Below, piece by piece: positions 1 through 5,572 of a stretch of 8,268 bases of DNA (positions within the stretch are counted from its first letter, which is position 1; each line of letters begins with the position of its first letter). Under the pieces are notes generated by a model. That model was given only the letters and a program-made list of their open reading frames with translations. It ran no database searches and had not been told where the DNA came from. Position numbers and translations under genes: made by a program. The DNA is from Oscillospiraceae bacterium (GTDB lineage: Bacteria; Bacillota; Clostridia; Oscillospirales; Acutalibacteraceae): positions 1 through 8,268 of the forward strand of contig CACYHJ010000102.1 of assembly GCA_902774165.1 (NCBI GenBank), written 5' to 3'.

Positions 1-435
1 ATGAGCGGAGCAGAAAAACAAAGAAAGCTAGATTTAGCAATAGAGGGATATCAAAGACAATTAGTAAATGTAAAAAAAGATATAAATAAAGCGAATGAAT
101 TACTTAAAAACTTAAATAGAAATAATACAAAACATAAAAAACAAAAAGAATTAAGAAAAAATCTTGAAGAGTATACAGCAAAGAAATATGAACTAATAGG
201 ACAAGTATTAAAATTAACTATGAGAAGAATAGAGTATAATGAGGATTATACGGATTATTCACCCGATGATTTCCTTCTTTACCGCAAAACGGATTATTCC
301 CGTTCGCTCGGCGCTTTTTCGGTCGTCGCGTCCCTTCCGGGCGGCGGGCTTGCCGCCTGCTCGCAAACGCAGTCGTGGCTCTTTGACCCGGACGGGAACG
401 TGCTGCTGCGTTTCACGCTGCCGGTATTCTATTAA
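1..435 (+). CDS. Hypothetical protein with AT-rich coiled-coil N-terminus fused to GC-rich tail
   Basis: Not recognised as any known family. The 144-residue product has two unlike halves. Residues about 1-80 are highly charged and Lys/Asn/Glu rich with heptad-like leucine and isoleucine spacing, so a helical coiled coil is likely. Residues about 88-144 are uncharged to mildly hydrophobic, with GGG and FDPDGN turns, like the C-terminal end of a beta-rich protein. There is no signal peptide or membrane segment. Codon use changes with the protein: AGA, ATA and TTA dominate the first half, CGC, CTG and GGC the second. The ATG is the first base of the window, so its ribosome binding site is not visible and the gene may really begin upstream. 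The frame stays open through the composition break. It may be a true gene fusion, a recombination scar, or an assembly chimera joining a foreign AT-rich fragment to the remnant of a resident gene. The second half alone probably belongs to the same genome as the rest of the window. Confidence 0.5.
   Translation: MSGAEKQRKLDLAIEGYQRQLVNVKKDINKANELLKNLNRNNTKHKKQKELRKNLEEYTAKKYELIGQVLKLTMRRIEYNEDYTDYSPDDFLLYRKTDYSRSLGAFSVVASLPGGGLAACSQTQSWLFDPDGNVLLRFTLPVFY
245..300. other. Abrupt base-composition junction inside a reading frame
   Basis: Counting bases directly gives 57 G+C in 1-240 (about 24%), 24 of 60 in 241-300, and 44 of 60 in 301-360 (73%). Everything downstream stays GC-rich within genes. 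The first clearly GC-style codons (CCC, then CGC) appear after about position 261. The break therefore lies near 245-262. Such a step is expected at a junction of DNA from two different genomes, whether joined in the cell or by an assembler. Confidence 0.75.
250..299 (+). repeat. 11-bp direct repeat at the composition junction
   Basis: The sequence acggattattc occurs at 250-260 and again at 289-299. The copies are 39 bp apart, in frame, and each encodes Thr-Asp-Tyr-Ser. The repeat sits exactly where composition changes, so it could be microhomology used in joining, a small target-type duplication, or chance. Confidence 0.5.
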
Positions 436-468
436 TTCGCACACAAATCAGATCAGGAGGTCATACGA

Positions 469-1416
469 ATGAAAATCAAAGGATTCCTTTCTCTGCTGCT
501 CGCGCTGTCGCTTGTGTTTTCACTTTGCGCCTGCACCGTAAAGGACGCGACGTCCGGCACGACGACGGAACCGTCGGCGAACGGGCAGCAGCCGGATAAC
601 GGCGGTTTTGTGTTTACGGAAGAAAATTATCCCCGCATGGGAGGATCGCTTGCGAATCTCCCGCTGGGGCAGGCGGTCACCGCGACGGTGCTGGGAACCA
701 CCCGCGAGGACGCGAATTCGCTCATCACCTTCGCCGGTTCCACAACAGACAATTACAAAGCCATCGTCGACGGCGGATTCGATATCCTGCTCGCCTACGA
801 GCCCAGCGAAGAGGCGAAACAGTATATGCAGGATCATGGCGTGGAGCTTGAAATGACGCCCATCGGCGCGGACGCGCTCGTCTTTATCTGCTCGAAGGAA
901 AATCCGGTAACGAGCCTCACCGTCGATCAGATCAGAGCGATCTACTCCGGCAATCTGACGGACTGGGCGGACGTCGGCGGGAATACCGGGGAGATCGTCG
1001 CCTATCAGCGCAACCGCGATTCCGGCAGCCAGACGCTGTTTGACAAACTCATCAACCTCGGCGACGACCTGACGGATCCGCCCGCGTCGCTGCAGATCCC
1101 GACCATGCTCGGGCTGCTTGAGGCCATCGCGGATTATGAGAACAGCGAAAACTCCCTCGGATATACGGTTTACTATTACCTGACCAACATGGAAAAGGAC
1201 AAGCTCGATACCGCGAAGATCCTTTCTGTGGACGGAGTGGAGCCCTCAAACGAAACCATCGGAGACGGAACATATCCGCTCACCAACGATTTCTATGTCG
1301 TCATCCGCAAATCCGCCGCGCCGGATTCCCCCGAACGCGTGCTGTATAACTGGATCTGCTCGGAGCAAGGGCTGCAGCTTGTGGAAAAAGAGAACTACCC
1401 CGTGCGGACGAAATGA
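469..1416 (+). CDS. PstS-like phosphate-type substrate-binding lipoprotein
   Basis: A 315-residue secreted lipoprotein of the PBP-like (PstS-type) superfamily, which captures phosphate or a similar oxyanion for an ABC importer or acts as a stand-alone sensor. Residues 1-21 form a lipoprotein signal ending in Leu-Cys-Ala before the lipidated Cys22; residues 23-50 are a low-complexity Ser/Thr/Gly linker. The two-lobe domain spans about 54-313. It includes a YPRMGGSLANLPLG segment (54-67) at the usual first anion loop and YQRNRDSGSQT (179-189) at the usual second loop; the latter is well conserved. The first loop normally reads DGST in this family but is GGSL here (58-61), so the Asp that accepts a hydrogen bond from phosphate is absent. 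AGGAGG at 455-460, 8 bases before the ATG, supports the start. No permease or ATPase genes are in the window, and a terminator follows directly. Family call is firm; ligand is uncertain. Confidence 0.85.
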   Translation: MKIKGFLSLLLALSLVFSLCACTVKDATSGTTTEPSANGQQPDNGGFVFTEENYPRMGGSLANLPLGQAVTATVLGTTREDANSLITFAGSTTDNYKAIVDGGFDILLAYEPSEEAKQYMQDHGVELEMTPIGADALVFICSKENPVTSLTVDQIRAIYSGNLTDWADVGGNTGEIVAYQRNRDSGSQTLFDKLINLGDDLTDPPASLQIPTMLGLLEAIADYENSENSLGYTVYYYLTNMEKDKLDTAKILSVDGVEPSNETIGDGTYPLTNDFYVVIRKSAAPDSPERVLYNWICSEQGLQLVEKENYPVRTK

Positions 1417-1474
1417 CGCCCTTGTCTGTAAATCGACGATTGACGCTCGGTTCAGGAACGATTGCCGGCAGGTC

Positions 1475-1507
1475 GTCGGCCCGTTTACGCGGGCTGACGC
1501 TTGTTTT
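1475..1507 (+). terminator. Intrinsic terminator after the substrate-binding lipoprotein
   Basis: A 9-bp stem, GTCGGCCCG at 1475-1483 pairing with CGGGCTGAC at 1490-1498, closes a 6-base loop and is followed by a T-rich tract (ttgtttt, 1501-1507). It sits 58 bases after the stop codon. A rho-independent terminator is the natural reading. Confidence 0.75.
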
Positions 1508-1559
1508 AAGACTTTTTCGGTATTAATTGCTTCGCAGAGGCATCGGTTCGATGTTGCGG

Positions 1560-1589
1560 TTGTTTTTTGGAATTATATTATGATATAAT
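1560..1589 (+). promoter_or_regulatory. Sigma-A type promoter with extended -10, upstream of MATE gene
   Basis: TTGTTT at 1560-1565 serves as the -35 box, an 18-base spacer follows, and a perfect TATAAT lies at 1584-1589. A TG at 1581-1582 gives the TGn extension. The region 1508-1623 holds nothing else I can identify. The promoter lies 34 bases before the chosen start. Confidence 0.7.
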
Positions 1590-1623
1590 GTTATAAAAAA
1601 TTGTTTTACACGGCAGAACGGCG

Positions 1624-3021
1624 GTGATTGAATTGCGGAAGACGCAGCCGGCGCAAATGACGGAAGGGCCTTTCCTGAAAAAAATCATACGATTCGCAAT
1701 TCCTGTGACGCTGACAGGACTTTTGCAGATCGTCTATAATACGGCGGATACGGCGGTCGTCGGGCGGTTCGCCGGCAAAACCGCGCTTGCCGCGGTGGGA
1801 TCCACCGGCTCGATGATCAGCCTGATCGTGAATCTTTTCACGGGGCTTGCCATGGGCGCAGGCGTCGTCACGGCGCGGATGCTGGGTGCGAAGGACCGGG
1901 AAGGTACGCGCCGCGCTGTTCATACGGCGATGGGATTGAGCATCCTTACCGGGTTTCTGATCTGCGCGATCGGCGTCACATTCTCTCCCGTGCTTCTTCG
2001 ATGGATGCAGGCGCCGGAGGACACGATCGACCTTTCCGCTCTTTATGTCCGCATCTATTTCTTCGGCGCGCCGGGCTCCATGATATTCAATTTCGGCGCG
2101 GCGATCATCCGGTCCACCGGCGATACGGCGCGTCCGCTGAAATATCTTGCCGCGTCGGGTCTTGTGAACATTCTTCTGAACCTTTTTACGATCATCGTCC
2201 TGCATTGGGGCGTCGCCGGGGTTGCCGCCGCGACGATCTCTTCGCAGTATCTCACGGCGATCCTTGTGGTCAGGCGTCTTACCGGAACGGACGCGGACAT
2301 CCGTCTGAAAATCCGTGATATCCGCTTCTCCCGCGGGGAACTGAAGGATATTCTGCGCGTCGGCGTTCCCGCGGGACTGCAGAATGCGCTGTTCTCAATT
2401 TCAAACGTCATCATTCAGTCCAACGTCAATACTTTCGGCTCCGACGCAATGGCGGGCATCTCCGCCGGCTCCAATTTTGACGCTTATATTTTTACCGCCA
2501 CGAACGGTTTTACACAGGCGGCTATGACCTTTATTTCGCAGAACGTCGGCGCGAAACGGAAAGAAAACATCCGCCGTATCTGGCAGGTCGCTCTCTTGAG
2601 CGCCGCCGTCGCGGCCGCTGCGCTCCAGACGCTCGGGTTTCTTCTGCGTTTTCAGATCGTTTCTCTGTTTACCTCGGATGCAGCCGTTGCCGCGGTCGGA
2701 GCGGAACGGATGGCGCTGATTATGCCGTTTTATATTTTCTGCTCTTTACTGGACGTGACGAGCGGAGCGGTACGCGGACTCGGAAAATCCTTTTTGATCA
2801 TGCTCGTTTCGCTGTTCGGCGCATGCGGTCTGCGTCTGATCTGGGTCTTTTTCTTCCTGCCGATGAACCGCACGCTTCATTTTCTGTATATTTCCTATCC
2901 GCTGTCCTGGGGAATCACGTTCCTGATTGCAGCGGGACTGTTTCTGCGCCTGTCCGGCGGACGAAGGATTGACGGAATTCTGTACGGGAAAGACGCGGAG
3001 AGGAAAAGCATATTCCGGTAA
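1624..3021 (+). CDS. MATE-family efflux transporter (antiporter)
   Basis: A 465-residue polytopic inner-membrane protein of the multidrug and toxin extrusion family, which exports cationic drugs or metabolites in exchange for Na+ or H+. The length is typical. About 12 membrane helices are visible as two related halves. The family opening appears at 13-50 (TEGPFLKKIIRF, then Asn39-Thr-Ala-Asp-Thr and VVGRFAG), the first-half signature IIRSTGDTARPL at 161-172, and the second-half equivalents FISQNVGAKRKENI at 303-316 and AVRGLGKS at 382-389. It is closest in style to the DinF/MepA-like branch common in Clostridia. The start is not certain: GTG 1624 has no good Shine-Dalgarno, whereas GGTGAT (1623-1628) could serve a TTG at 1633. 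The internal ATG at 1657 lies inside the conserved MTEGP motif and would make a shorter than usual N-terminus. It has its own promoter and appears monocistronic. Substrate cannot be told from sequence. Confidence 0.93.
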   Translation: MIELRKTQPAQMTEGPFLKKIIRFAIPVTLTGLLQIVYNTADTAVVGRFAGKTALAAVGSTGSMISLIVNLFTGLAMGAGVVTARMLGAKDREGTRRAVHTAMGLSILTGFLICAIGVTFSPVLLRWMQAPEDTIDLSALYVRIYFFGAPGSMIFNFGAAIIRSTGDTARPLKYLAASGLVNILLNLFTIIVLHWGVAGVAAATISSQYLTAILVVRRLTGTDADIRLKIRDIRFSRGELKDILRVGVPAGLQNALFSISNVIIQSNVNTFGSDAMAGISAGSNFDAYIFTATNGFTQAAMTFISQNVGAKRKENIRRIWQVALLSAAVAAAALQTLGFLLRFQIVSLFTSDAAVAAVGAERMALIMPFYIFCSLLDVTSGAVRGLGKSFLIMLVSLFGACGLRLIWVFFFLPMNRTLHFLYISYPLSWGITFLIAAGLFLRLSGGRRIDGILYGKDAERKSIFR

Positions 3022-3059
3022 TCAAAAGAGAGGGGCATCGGTATTCCTTGCAAAATCTG

Positions 3060-3088
3060 TGGAAATTCTTCTCATTCTGTGGTATTAT
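3060..3088 (+). promoter_or_regulatory. Promoter upstream of the Gfo/Idh/MocA gene
   Basis: TGGAAA (3060-3065), a 17-base spacer, then TATTAT (3083-3088) preceded by TG at 3080-3081, an extended -10. The 113-base gap after the MATE gene shows no convincing terminator, so some read-through is possible. The ribosome binding site AAGGAAGG (3120-3127) is 7 bases before the ATG. Confidence 0.6.
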
Positions 3089-3134
3089 ATAAAAATAAAC
3101 ATGACGCTTTTTACTGCGAAAGGAAGGATTTTTT

Positions 3135-4262
3135 ATGAAAAACCTCAACGTTGCGCTCGTGGGCCTCGGGTTCGGCGGCGCTTTTCCCGCGATCTATAAG
3201 GAACACCCGAACGTCGGGGAGCTGACCCTCTGCGACACGAACGCCGACCGGCTGAAACAGGCGAGCGACTTTATCGGCGGCGCAAGGTGCGTCGGGAGTC
3301 TTGACGAGGTCCTGGCGGACCCGTCGATCGACGCGGTGCATCTGGTCACGCCGATCCCGCTGCACGCGGAGCAGAGCGTGGCGGTGCTGGAGGCGGGAAA
3401 GCACTGCGCCTGCACCGTGCCCATGGCGACGACGCTGGACGATATCCGCCGGATCGTGAAGGCGAAGCGGCAGTCCGGCAAAAATTACATGATGATGGAG
3501 ACCACGCTTTACACCTACCAGTTCTTTTACGTCAAAAAGATGCTGGAATCCGGGGAGCTGGGCAGGATCCAGTTTCTGCGGGGATCCCATTATCAGGACA
3601 TGGCCAACTGGCCGGACTACTGGATGGGCCTGCCGCCCATGTGGTACGGCACCCACGCCGTCGCCCCCATGACCGTGCTCTCCGGCTCCCGCATCTGCCG
3701 GGTGAACTGCTTCGGCTCCGGCACGATGGAGGATTGGCTGGTGCGCAGATACGGCAACCCCTACCCGGTGGAATCCGCGCTGTTTGAGTTTGAGAACGGG
3801 CTCAAGGGCGAGGCGACCCGCTCCCTGTTCGAGACCGCCCGGGTTTATCAGGAGGGCATGTTCGTCTACGGCTCGAAGAAAAGCTTCGAGTGGGGCTTCG
3901 CAGACTGGGACGAGCCGCTGATCTCCACGCTGGATCCCGGCGGAGAGGGCAGGAACCGGTGGATCTCCTATGAGGCCGCGGCCATGCCGAACTATTACGC
4001 GGATCTGCCCGAGGCGCTCTGGCACTTCACCGTCGGGGACAATTACGACCCGCTGAACCCGCAGGATTCCCTGAAAAAGGGCTCCGGAGCGGGGCATCAC
4101 GGCTCCCACGCCCATCTTGTGCACGAGTTTGTCATGAGCTGCATCGAGGAGCGCAGGCCGTGGATCGACGAGCATCTGGGCAGCAACGTTACCGCCGCGG
4201 GGATCTGCGCCCACGAATCCGCCCTGAAAAACGGCGAGCCGGTGATCGTGCCGAAGTTCTGA
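3135..4262 (+). CDS. Gfo/Idh/MocA family oxidoreductase, TVP subtype
   Basis: A 375-residue cytoplasmic NAD(P)-dependent enzyme of the Gfo/Idh/MocA family, which oxidises or reduces sugars and sugar derivatives; some members (GH109) use transient NAD oxidation to cleave glycosides. The Rossmann fold shows VALVGLGFGG at 6-15 and an acidic residue ending strand 2 (Asp34), suggesting NAD rather than NADP. The usual EKP motif is replaced by CACTVPMA at 91-98, so the dinucleotide-contacting Lys is missing. YGTHAVAP (171-178) supplies a His at the usual catalytic region, and a His-rich stretch GHHGSHAHLVHEF lies at 320-332. I recall the TVP form and the HGSHPHLVHEF-like tail as shared by a whole subfamily in gut Firmicutes and Bacteroidetes, so this is not decay. 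It has its own promoter, and the next gene begins 147 bases later. Family call is firm; substrate is unknown, most likely an amino sugar or glycan-derived sugar. Confidence 0.88.
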   Translation: MKNLNVALVGLGFGGAFPAIYKEHPNVGELTLCDTNADRLKQASDFIGGARCVGSLDEVLADPSIDAVHLVTPIPLHAEQSVAVLEAGKHCACTVPMATTLDDIRRIVKAKRQSGKNYMMMETTLYTYQFFYVKKMLESGELGRIQFLRGSHYQDMANWPDYWMGLPPMWYGTHAVAPMTVLSGSRICRVNCFGSGTMEDWLVRRYGNPYPVESALFEFENGLKGEATRSLFETARVYQEGMFVYGSKKSFEWGFADWDEPLISTLDPGGEGRNRWISYEAAAMPNYYADLPEALWHFTVGDNYDPLNPQDSLKKGSGAGHHGSHAHLVHEFVMSCIEERRPWIDEHLGSNVTAAGICAHESALKNGEPVIVPKF

Positions 4263-4295
4263 AGCAAAACCGCAAACTGCGGGACGTCGCCGGAG

Positions 4296-4340
4296 ACGGT
4301 TTGTAAACTTTATTTTAATTCCCAAACCGTATTTACAAAC
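4296..4340. promoter_or_regulatory. Nested inverted repeats, candidate operator of the GH16 gene
   Basis: Two overlapping inverted repeats share bases. ACGGTTTG (4296-4303) matches CAAACCGT (4323-4330), and GTTTGTAAA (4299-4307) matches TTTACAAAC (4332-4340), exactly. The right-hand arm of the second contains the -35 box of the promoter for the downstream gene. As RNA the two pairings exclude each other. There is no T tract behind either, so an operator for a dimeric repressor is more likely than a terminator. Confidence 0.5.
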
Positions 4341-4360
4341 AGATCCCCTTCCGATAATAT
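4332..4360 (+). promoter_or_regulatory. Promoter of the GH16 gene
   Basis: TTTACA (4332-4337, five of six to consensus) is followed 17 bases later by TAATAT (4355-4360); GATAAT at 4353-4358 with a 15-base spacer is the alternative. The first in-frame ATG at 4365 would lie at or before the transcription start, which argues for the later start at 4410. Confidence 0.55.
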
Positions 4361-4396
4361 AAAAATGACAGTCGTCCTTCACGGGATTCGTTTTAC

Positions 4397-4403
4397 GAGG
4401 TGG
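4397..4403 (+). promoter_or_regulatory. Ribosome binding site that fixes the GH16 start
   Basis: GAGGTGG lies 6 bases before the ATG at 4410. The upstream in-frame ATG at 4365 has no such site and would put a non-signal-like stretch (VLHGIRFTRWYF) before the hydrophobic segment. Confidence 0.7.
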
Positions 4404-4409
4404 TATTTT

Positions 4410-5330
4410 ATGTCGTTCCAGCAATTCATCCGTTCGATCATCGCGTTTTTTCAATCCATCATCCTGTTTTTCTCCGGTCTGTTTGCACCCGCTGCGGGAA
4501 AGCCGTCGGACCCGGTGATCATCCCTGCGCCGGAGAATCCTCAGGTGCTTTCCCTGGACGACTTTTCTCTGGTGTGGAGCGACGAATTTGACGGCAATAC
4601 CCTGGACGCGTCCAAATGGACCGGCTTCCGCTGCGGCGGGGAGACCTCGGTCGTCCGTCAGGGCGGCTGGTGGCACACCGATTTTGCGACGGTCAAAGAC
4701 GGCAATCTGAGGATCGCCGCGAAGTATTACAAAAACGGTTACAAGGGCGGCAAGGCCGGCTGGTACAGCTGCGGCCTTTGCACGACCGGCCTGTTCGAGC
4801 AGACCTACGGCTATTTCGAGGTGCGCTGCATCCTGCCCAAGGGCACGGGGATGTGGTCCGCCTTCTGGATGCTGCCGCAGGACTTCAGCAACACCGTCGG
4901 CAACGGCGGGACGGACGGCGCGGAGCTGGACGTTTTCGAATCCCCCAACTACCATTACAGGCTCAGCGACAACGTGAACGTGGTGACCACGAACATCCAT
5001 ATCGACGGCTACGGCAAGGAGGAACAGTCGAAATGCGTCGCAACCCCCTTCCTCGAGGCGAACGACCCCTATGAGACCTTCAACACCTACGGCGTAGAGT
5101 GGAACGAAAACGAATACATCTTCTATATCAACGGCGTTGAAACGGGGCGCTCCGATTTCGGCGGGACCTCGCGGGTGCCGGAATACCTTCTGCTGACGAC
5201 GGAGATCGGCGGCTCGAAGGGCGTCGCCGGCGCCAGCTGGGCGGGCGATGCGATCTCCTCGGACGCGCAGCCCACGGATCTCATCGTGGATTACGTCAGG
5301 GCGTACCAGTATAACGTCCTGCCCGGCTGA
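4410..5330 (+). CDS. GH16 family glycoside hydrolase, exported or anchored
   Basis: A 306-residue enzyme of glycoside hydrolase family 16, which cuts beta-1,3/1,4-glucans, laminarin or galactans with retention of configuration. Residues 9-26 are a hydrophobic stretch ending near an Ala-Pro-Ala-Ala site (26-29), so it is a signal peptide or an N-terminal anchor. A Pro-rich linker precedes the jelly-roll domain at about 53-301. The catalytic motif ELDVFE is at 172-177, with Glu172 the expected nucleophile, Asp174 the helper and Glu177 the acid/base. Other family marks are WSDEFDG (56-62), YGYFEVR (133-139), MWSAFWMLP (148-156), YGVEWNENEYIFYING (227-242) and the closing VDYVRAYQ (293-300). No carbohydrate-binding module or cell-wall anchor follows. 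Own promoter with a candidate operator and own terminator suggest substrate-controlled, single-gene expression. Exact glucan specificity cannot be read from the motif. Confidence 0.92.
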   Translation: MSFQQFIRSIIAFFQSIILFFSGLFAPAAGKPSDPVIIPAPENPQVLSLDDFSLVWSDEFDGNTLDASKWTGFRCGGETSVVRQGGWWHTDFATVKDGNLRIAAKYYKNGYKGGKAGWYSCGLCTTGLFEQTYGYFEVRCILPKGTGMWSAFWMLPQDFSNTVGNGGTDGAELDVFESPNYHYRLSDNVNVVTTNIHIDGYGKEEQSKCVATPFLEANDPYETFNTYGVEWNENEYIFYINGVETGRSDFGGTSRVPEYLLLTTEIGGSKGVAGASWAGDAISSDAQPTDLIVDYVRAYQYNVLPG

Positions 5331-5345
5331 AAAATCACACAAAAT

Positions 5346-5384
5346 ACACGTCCCGGTTCAACATCCCATCGGGACGTGTTTTTT
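5346..5384 (+). terminator. Strong intrinsic terminator after GH16 gene
   Basis: ACACGTCCCG (5346-5355) pairs perfectly with CGGGACGTGT (5370-5379) over a 14-base loop, and six Ts run from 5379 to 5384. It begins 15 bases after the stop codon. Confidence 0.9.
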
Positions 5385-5390
5385 ACTGTT

Positions 5391-5427
5391 CCGTCGTATC
5401 GCCCGCGCCGCGCGGGCGATACGACGG
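5391..5427. repeat. Perfect 17-bp intergenic hairpin
   Basis: CCGTCGTATCGCCCGCG (5391-5407) is followed by three bases and then its exact reverse complement (5411-5427). It starts 6 bases after the T tract of the preceding terminator. A looser T tract (ttttt, 5434-5438) follows 6 bases downstream, so it could be a back-up terminator. The perfect symmetry and GC-rich core also fit a dispersed intergenic palindrome (REP-like). Only one copy is in this window. Confidence 0.75.
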
Positions 5428-5510
5428 CTCTGTCTTTTTCACAAGAGATACTCCTTCATAAAAAGACGCCGCCGCAGCGATTATTTCGCAAAAAAAAATC
5501 GGTTTCGGGA

Positions 5511-5539
5511 ATGACAAACGCGCCGTCATATGGTATACT
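5511..5539 (+). promoter_or_regulatory. Promoter of the HAD-glycosidase operon
   Basis: ATGACA (5511-5516), an exact 17-base spacer, and TATACT (5534-5539) with TG at 5531-5532 form a good extended -10 promoter. A second TATACT lies at 5545-5550. The stretch 5439-5510 between the hairpin and this promoter holds no gene I can identify. Confidence 0.7.
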
Positions 5540-5550
5540 ACCGGTATACT
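5532..5550. repeat. Tandem GGTATACT elements over the -10 region
   Basis: GGTATACT occurs at 5532-5539 and, after three bases, at 5543-5550, an 11-bp period close to one helical turn. Each carries the self-complementary core GTATAC. It may be a regulator site or simply a duplicated -10 box. Confidence 0.45.
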
Positions 5551-5572
5551 GCAAAAAAAAGAAGGTTGATTT

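Noticed and set aside
1434..1478. CGACGA (1434-1439) complementary to TCGTCG (1473-1478), a possible anti-terminator pairing
   Set aside because: Only 6 bp and located after the coding region with no leader function to control; likely chance in GC-rich DNA.
1606..2205. A 199-codon minus-strand frame opposite the MATE gene
   Set aside because: Arg/Asp/His-rich antisense of a clear membrane protein; it would end inside the MATE promoter-leader region.
4270..4298. Small hairpins CCGCA/TGCGG and CGTC/GACG just after the oxidoreductase stop
   Set aside because: Stems of only 4-5 bp and no immediate T tract; not convincing as a terminator.
4365..4409. The 15-codon upstream extension of the GH16 gene
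   Set aside because: The ATG at 4365 sits 4 bases after the -10 box and has no ribosome binding site; ATG 4410 has GAGGTGG at proper spacing and gives a sensible signal segment.
3111..5342. A 743-codon open frame on the minus strand covering both the oxidoreductase and GH16 genes
   Set aside because: It is the antisense of two well-supported genes in GC-rich DNA, where stops are rare in that frame. Its translation is rich in Arg, Val, Gly and His with no recognisable domain, and it runs across the promoter and operator between the two genes.
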